Assembly (NCBI GenBank): GCA_018816815.1 | Contig: JAHIVD010000020.1 | Coordinates: forward strand, 1-23,345 | Source of the DNA: Patescibacteria group bacterium | GTDB taxonomy: Bacteria; Patescibacteriota; Microgenomatia; Daviesbacterales; UBA10151 | Length of the DNA: 23,345 bases | Direction of reading: 5' to 3' | Shown: positions 20,759 through 23,345 of the stretch, in pieces | Layout of the letters: every line of letters starts with the position of its first letter | Numbering within the stretch: the first letter of the stretch is position 1 | Translations under genes and position numbers: made by a program | The notes under the pieces: model-generated | What the model was told of the DNA's origin: nothing | The model's input: the letters and a program-made list of their open reading frames with translations, nothing else | Database searches by the model: none

Positions 20759-21223
20759 CTAATAATCTGCAGGCTGTTTGTGAATTAACCTTTTTACGCG
20801 GACTACCGCCCAAAACAGCACATAATCAAAAATAGAGGGGGAAAATAGATCTTTTTTAAAAATCAAGTAAATTACAACTACGGCCGGGAATAAAGCTACC
20901 AAAGGATTGATAAACAATCCAACTACCGCTATAAATCCGTAAAGCCAGATTGCCCAACGCTTTTTTTCAATAAGCCCGTATGAGATCCCAAGACTGAATA
21001 AACCAACAATCAGCCGTATCAGGTAAACGTGTGCCGTTTTCTCGCCCGTATTGACGATATCCGCAAACAGGCTGCCGATGATGCTTAAACCGCCAATCAG
21101 GGTGAAAAAGGCAGTCAACCTCACTGGTAGCGGTAAATTCTCACCAGGTAAATTGACGCGAAACTCCTGCGCGATTTTTTCCGCCGTCTCTTCTGATTTT
21201 GTTTTTAAATTTTCCGGCTGCAT
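20759..21223 (-). CDS. Small four-helix membrane protein
   Basis: A 154-residue protein with a hydrophilic N-terminus (residues 1-30) and four predicted membrane helices at about 34-56, 65-86, 89-106 and 108-123, then an amphipathic, basic C-terminus. The helix pair with YGLIEKKRWAIWLYGF recalls DUF2127-like small membrane proteins, but I cannot assign a family. The ATG at 21223 is set by a consensus TATAAT seven bases upstream, which would make the mRNA leaderless. The gene lies outside the recombinase module and is probably part of the resident chromosome. Confidence 0.65.
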   Translation of the reverse strand: MQPENLKTKSEETAEKIAQEFRVNLPGENLPLPVRLTAFFTLIGGLSIIGSLFADIVNTGEKTAHVYLIRLIVGLFSLGISYGLIEKKRWAIWLYGFIAVVGLFINPLVALFPAVVVIYLIFKKDLFSPSIFDYVLFWAVVRVKRLIHKQPADY

Positions 21224-21230
21224 TTTCTAA

Positions 21231-21236
21231 ATTATA
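21231..21236 (-). promoter_or_regulatory. -10 element of the four-helix membrane protein gene
   Basis: TATAAT on the minus strand with only seven bases to the ATG, so the transcript starts at or within a base or two of the start codon. The -35 region is poor. Confidence 0.55.
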
Positions 21237-21255
21237 CTAAATTTGACAGGATACA

Positions 21256-21515
21256 GAAAGGAGGATTATTCGGCACCTATTCCTGAAAAGGTGTTGTGAG
21301 GATTATAAACTTCCGCGTACTGAAAATCCGCGGTTTTCTCCTTTCAAGTTTATTTTTGCGATACTTGGAATTTATGTATTTTGGTATAAGGTTCTTAGAT
21401 TGAATTTTGAAATAACTTTATCTCAATTAATATCTAATCCCCTAATTTTAGTGGCATCTATTCCGTTTATTGCGTGTGGTCCTGGGCTTGTTAAAAGAAA
21501 AAATTGGGCTCTCAT
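21256..21515 (+). pseudogene. Possible fragment of a membrane-protein gene
   Basis: The plus-strand frame is open across the gap between the two minus-strand genes and reads like protein: CCEDYKLPRTENPRFSP, then a hydrophobic helix FIFAILGIYVFWY, then NPLILVASIPFIACGPGLVKRKNWALI. The last part resembles YGLIEKKRWAIW in the neighbouring membrane protein. There is an AAAGGAGG at 21257-21264 but no ATG at a fitting distance, and the frame runs on antisense into the permease gene without its own stop. It may be a truncated paralogue. Low confidence. Confidence 0.3.
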
Positions 21516-21518
21516 TGC

Positions 21519-22724
21519 TCATTCATACCGCAGGGCATCTATTGGTTGCAAGTCAGCTGCCTTTCTTGCAGGATATATGCCAAATATAACTCCCACCAAT
21601 GTTGATATGCTGACTGCCAGAAGTATCCAGAACAGGCTTATAATGAAGGGTATGCCTGCGACAATAGAAATCAGGAATGTACCCCCGACCCCAAGAATTA
21701 TTCCGACAATACCCCCGATTGTAGTCATCACTGCTGATTCAATCAGAAACTGCATCAATATGTCTTTGCGTTTTGCCCCGATTGCTTTTAAAAGACCTAT
21801 TTCTTTGGTTCTTTCTGTGACTGACACCAGCATTATGTTCATAACACCTATACCTCCAACCAGAAGGGATATTGCAGAAATACCGGCAATGAAAACAGTC
21901 AGTAAAGTGGTAATAGTTCCGAATGTGTCCAGGGCTGCTGTGAAACTGGTTAAGACAAAATCAGCATCCTCGCCGTCACTAATGCCCCGATGGTCTCTAA
22001 GTACCAGTTCTACCTCATCCATAGTTTCATTAAGAAGATCAGTATTGTAAACACTTATATCAACCTCAGCTATTTCATCGTTGCCGGTTATCTGATTCTG
22101 CAGTGTTTCAAGCGGAATGTTAACAGCTGTGTTAAAGAAACTGCCAAATAAAGTGCCTCCGCTTTTGGAAACACCGATTACAACAAAACGGATATCATCG
22201 ATTTTTACGGATTCACCAACAGGATCTGTATCTTCACCAAATAAATCTTCAACTACTTCTGAGCCAAGAATCACTACACGGTTATTTTTGTCATCCTCTG
22301 CTAAAAAATCACCGTAAATCATATTAGGCTTAAGTAATAACTGAGCCTCCGGTGTCATGCCATACACCAGGGCTCTTACAGTTTCATCATTAGCAGAAAC
22401 AACTCTGCTTGTATAAAAAAATGGGGCAATGGTGTCAATATTTGGGATATTTGCATCCTTAATTGCTTCAATATCGTTTAAGGTTATTGGCTCACCGCCG
22501 CCGCCCATCGCGCTAACCATATCGTGTCCCGGGTTAATAGAAAAAAAGTTAGTTCCAAATGAACTTAATTCATTTGAAATAAAAGCCACTGCGCCCTGCC
22601 CCACAGAAGAAATAAGTATCACAGCAGTAATACCGATGATGATACCGAGCATGGTCAGAGATGACCTGAGAGCGTTCATGCGTAGAGCCTGAATAGCAGA
22701 TTTTAAGATTTCCTTAAGTTCCAT
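21519..22724 (-). CDS. MacB/FtsX-type ABC transporter permease
   Basis: A 401-residue permease. One N-terminal membrane helix (about 20-42, LGIIIGITAVILISSVG), a large extracytoplasmic MacB_PCD domain (about 45-265) and three C-terminal helices (about 270-300, 325-352 and 362-385) of the FtsX fold, with the conserved VTERTKEIGLLKAIGAKR loop between them. It ends in the family-typical PIDALRYE. Such type VII ABC systems do not move substrate through the membrane but transmit ATP-driven motion to the outside, for example for export of peptides or drugs or cell-wall lysis control. It starts two bases after the ATPase stop, so the pair is one operon. Substrate unknown; an adaptor (MacA-like) gene may lie outside the window. 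Confidence 0.9.
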   Translation of the reverse strand: MELKEILKSAIQALRMNALRSSLTMLGIIIGITAVILISSVGQGAVAFISNELSSFGTNFFSINPGHDMVSAMGGGGEPITLNDIEAIKDANIPNIDTIAPFFYTSRVVSANDETVRALVYGMTPEAQLLLKPNMIYGDFLAEDDKNNRVVILGSEVVEDLFGEDTDPVGESVKIDDIRFVVIGVSKSGGTLFGSFFNTAVNIPLETLQNQITGNDEIAEVDISVYNTDLLNETMDEVELVLRDHRGISDGEDADFVLTSFTAALDTFGTITTLLTVFIAGISAISLLVGGIGVMNIMLVSVTERTKEIGLLKAIGAKRKDILMQFLIESAVMTTIGGIVGIILGVGGTFLISIVAGIPFIISLFWILLAVSISTLVGVIFGIYPARKAADLQPIDALRYE

Positions 22725-22726
22725 AA

Positions 22727-23345
22727 TTATTTCTTTCCGATTTTAGCATCAGATACTATTTTGCCATCAACTATCCTAATTTTTCTCTTTGCAAAGTTGG
22801 CTATATCGTCCTCATGAGTAATAATTACAATGGTGCGACCTTTCCTATTTAAATCAGTTAATATGTTCATAATTTCATATGCGGCTTTGGAATCCAAATT
22901 TCCGGTTGGCTCATCTGCAAGTATGATTGAAGGGTCCATAATCAAAGCTCTGGCAATTGCCACTCTTTGTATTTGGCCGCCGGAAATATGGTTAGACAAG
23001 TTATAGGCTTTATCTGCAATACCAACTATTTCAAGTGCGTTCATGATTCGTTTTTTGCGTTCATCAGACGGAATTCCCCCATAGAGCATGGGGCGTTCGA
23101 CATTTTTGAACACAGTCATTCTGGGAAGCAGGTTAAAAAATTGAAACACAAACCCGATCTCCTTATTCCTAATTTCTGCCAGATGGTCTTCGCTATAGTG
23201 TGTGATATCTTTTCCTTTGAAAAACTGCTTACCTTCTGTGGGTGTGTCCAGTGCACCCATAATGTGCATCAGTGTTGATTTTCCACTACCGGAGGGTCCC
23301 ATAATTGCCACAAACTCGCCTTGGTTAATAACAACGTCAACACCG
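22727..23345 (-). CDS. MacB/LolD-type ABC transporter ATPase (partial)
   Basis: The C-terminal ~205 residues of an ABC ATPase; the start lies beyond the right edge of the window. Walker A GPSGSGKST, Q loop FQFFNLLPRMT, signature ISGGQIQRVAIARAL, Walker B IILADEPTGNLD and H loop IVIITHEDD are all present and intact. The variant ISGGQIQR and the DEPTGNLDS tail are typical of the MacB/LolD/FtsE group. It powers the permease encoded directly downstream. An internal GTG at 23311 should not be taken as the start, because the frame continues to the window end with typical family sequence (VDVVINQGEFVAI). Confidence 0.92.
   Translation of the reverse strand, partial: GVDVVINQGEFVAIMGPSGSGKSTLMHIMGALDTPTEGKQFFKGKDITHYSEDHLAEIRNKEIGFVFQFFNLLPRMTVFKNVERPMLYGGIPSDERKKRIMNALEIVGIADKAYNLSNHISGGQIQRVAIARALIMDPSIILADEPTGNLDSKAAYEIMNILTDLNRKGRTIVIITHEDDIANFAKRKIRIVDGKIVSDAKIGKK

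Noticed and set aside
21400..22050. A 216-codon plus-strand frame
   Set aside because: Beyond about 21515 it is exactly antisense to the well-supported permease gene; only the first part may derive from a real gene.
1..23345. CRISPR array
   Set aside because: No regularly spaced repeats with unique spacers were found; the iterons are contiguous 11-bp units.

Overview
The window is AT-rich bacterial chromosome sequence of accessory character. It uses the standard code (TAA, TAG and TGA all serve as stops). Small SD-less genes, promoters that lie almost on the start codon, a DUF5659-type protein, a small HTH/serine-recombinase element and a DUF2178-XRE operon together suggest a member of the Candidate Phyla Radiation (Patescibacteria, perhaps Microgenomates-like). 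No rRNA or core marker gene is present, so this is an inference.

Layout. (1) 1-2200: a non-coding leader, then a tightly coupled three-gene operon ending in a small caspase-like (CHAT/C25-type) protease, then a HicB-HicA toxin-antitoxin pair; a short dispersed repeat lies behind the protease gene, with a related hairpin behind hicA. (2) 2218-5056: a HAD-family phosphatase-like gene, a gene-poor stretch with strong terminators and another repeat copy, a decapitated NYN-domain gene, and an autoregulated DUF2178/XRE/HEAT operon bracketed by two direct repeats that encode the same protein tail. (3) 5045-15550: a defence island. A membrane-anchored KAP NTPase is transcribed divergently from an operon of MerR-type HTH protein, HEPN-like protein (Rx4H), type III methyltransferase Mod, type III Res, a separate Mrr-like nuclease and a DUF5677-like helical protein. 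(4) 15765-17776: a membrane-anchored exported protein preceded by a long structured, probably transcribed RNA, divergent from a winged-helix regulator. (5) 17780-20744: an integrative-element module (DUF5659 protein, small ORF, HTH replication-type protein, two sets of 11-bp iterons, large serine recombinase) that ends in a tRNA-like gene on the opposite strand. (6) 20759-23345: a small membrane protein and a MacB/FtsX-type ABC exporter (permease plus partial ATPase).

Working together: Mod and Res should form a type III restriction-modification enzyme. The KAP NTPase, HEPN protein, Mrr-like nuclease and DUF5677-like protein look like extra defence layers controlled from the same divergent promoter region. 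The caspase-like triad, HicBA and the truncated NYN gene extend the island to the left. The serine recombinase next to the tRNA-like gene is a plausible vehicle for some or all of this cargo; the far-end attachment site was not found.

The items most worth attention are the caspase-like triad (409-1527), the structured RNA upstream of the exported protein (16689-16849, minus strand), the paired triple iterons (18833-19007), and the tRNA-like gene whose acceptor strands do not match.
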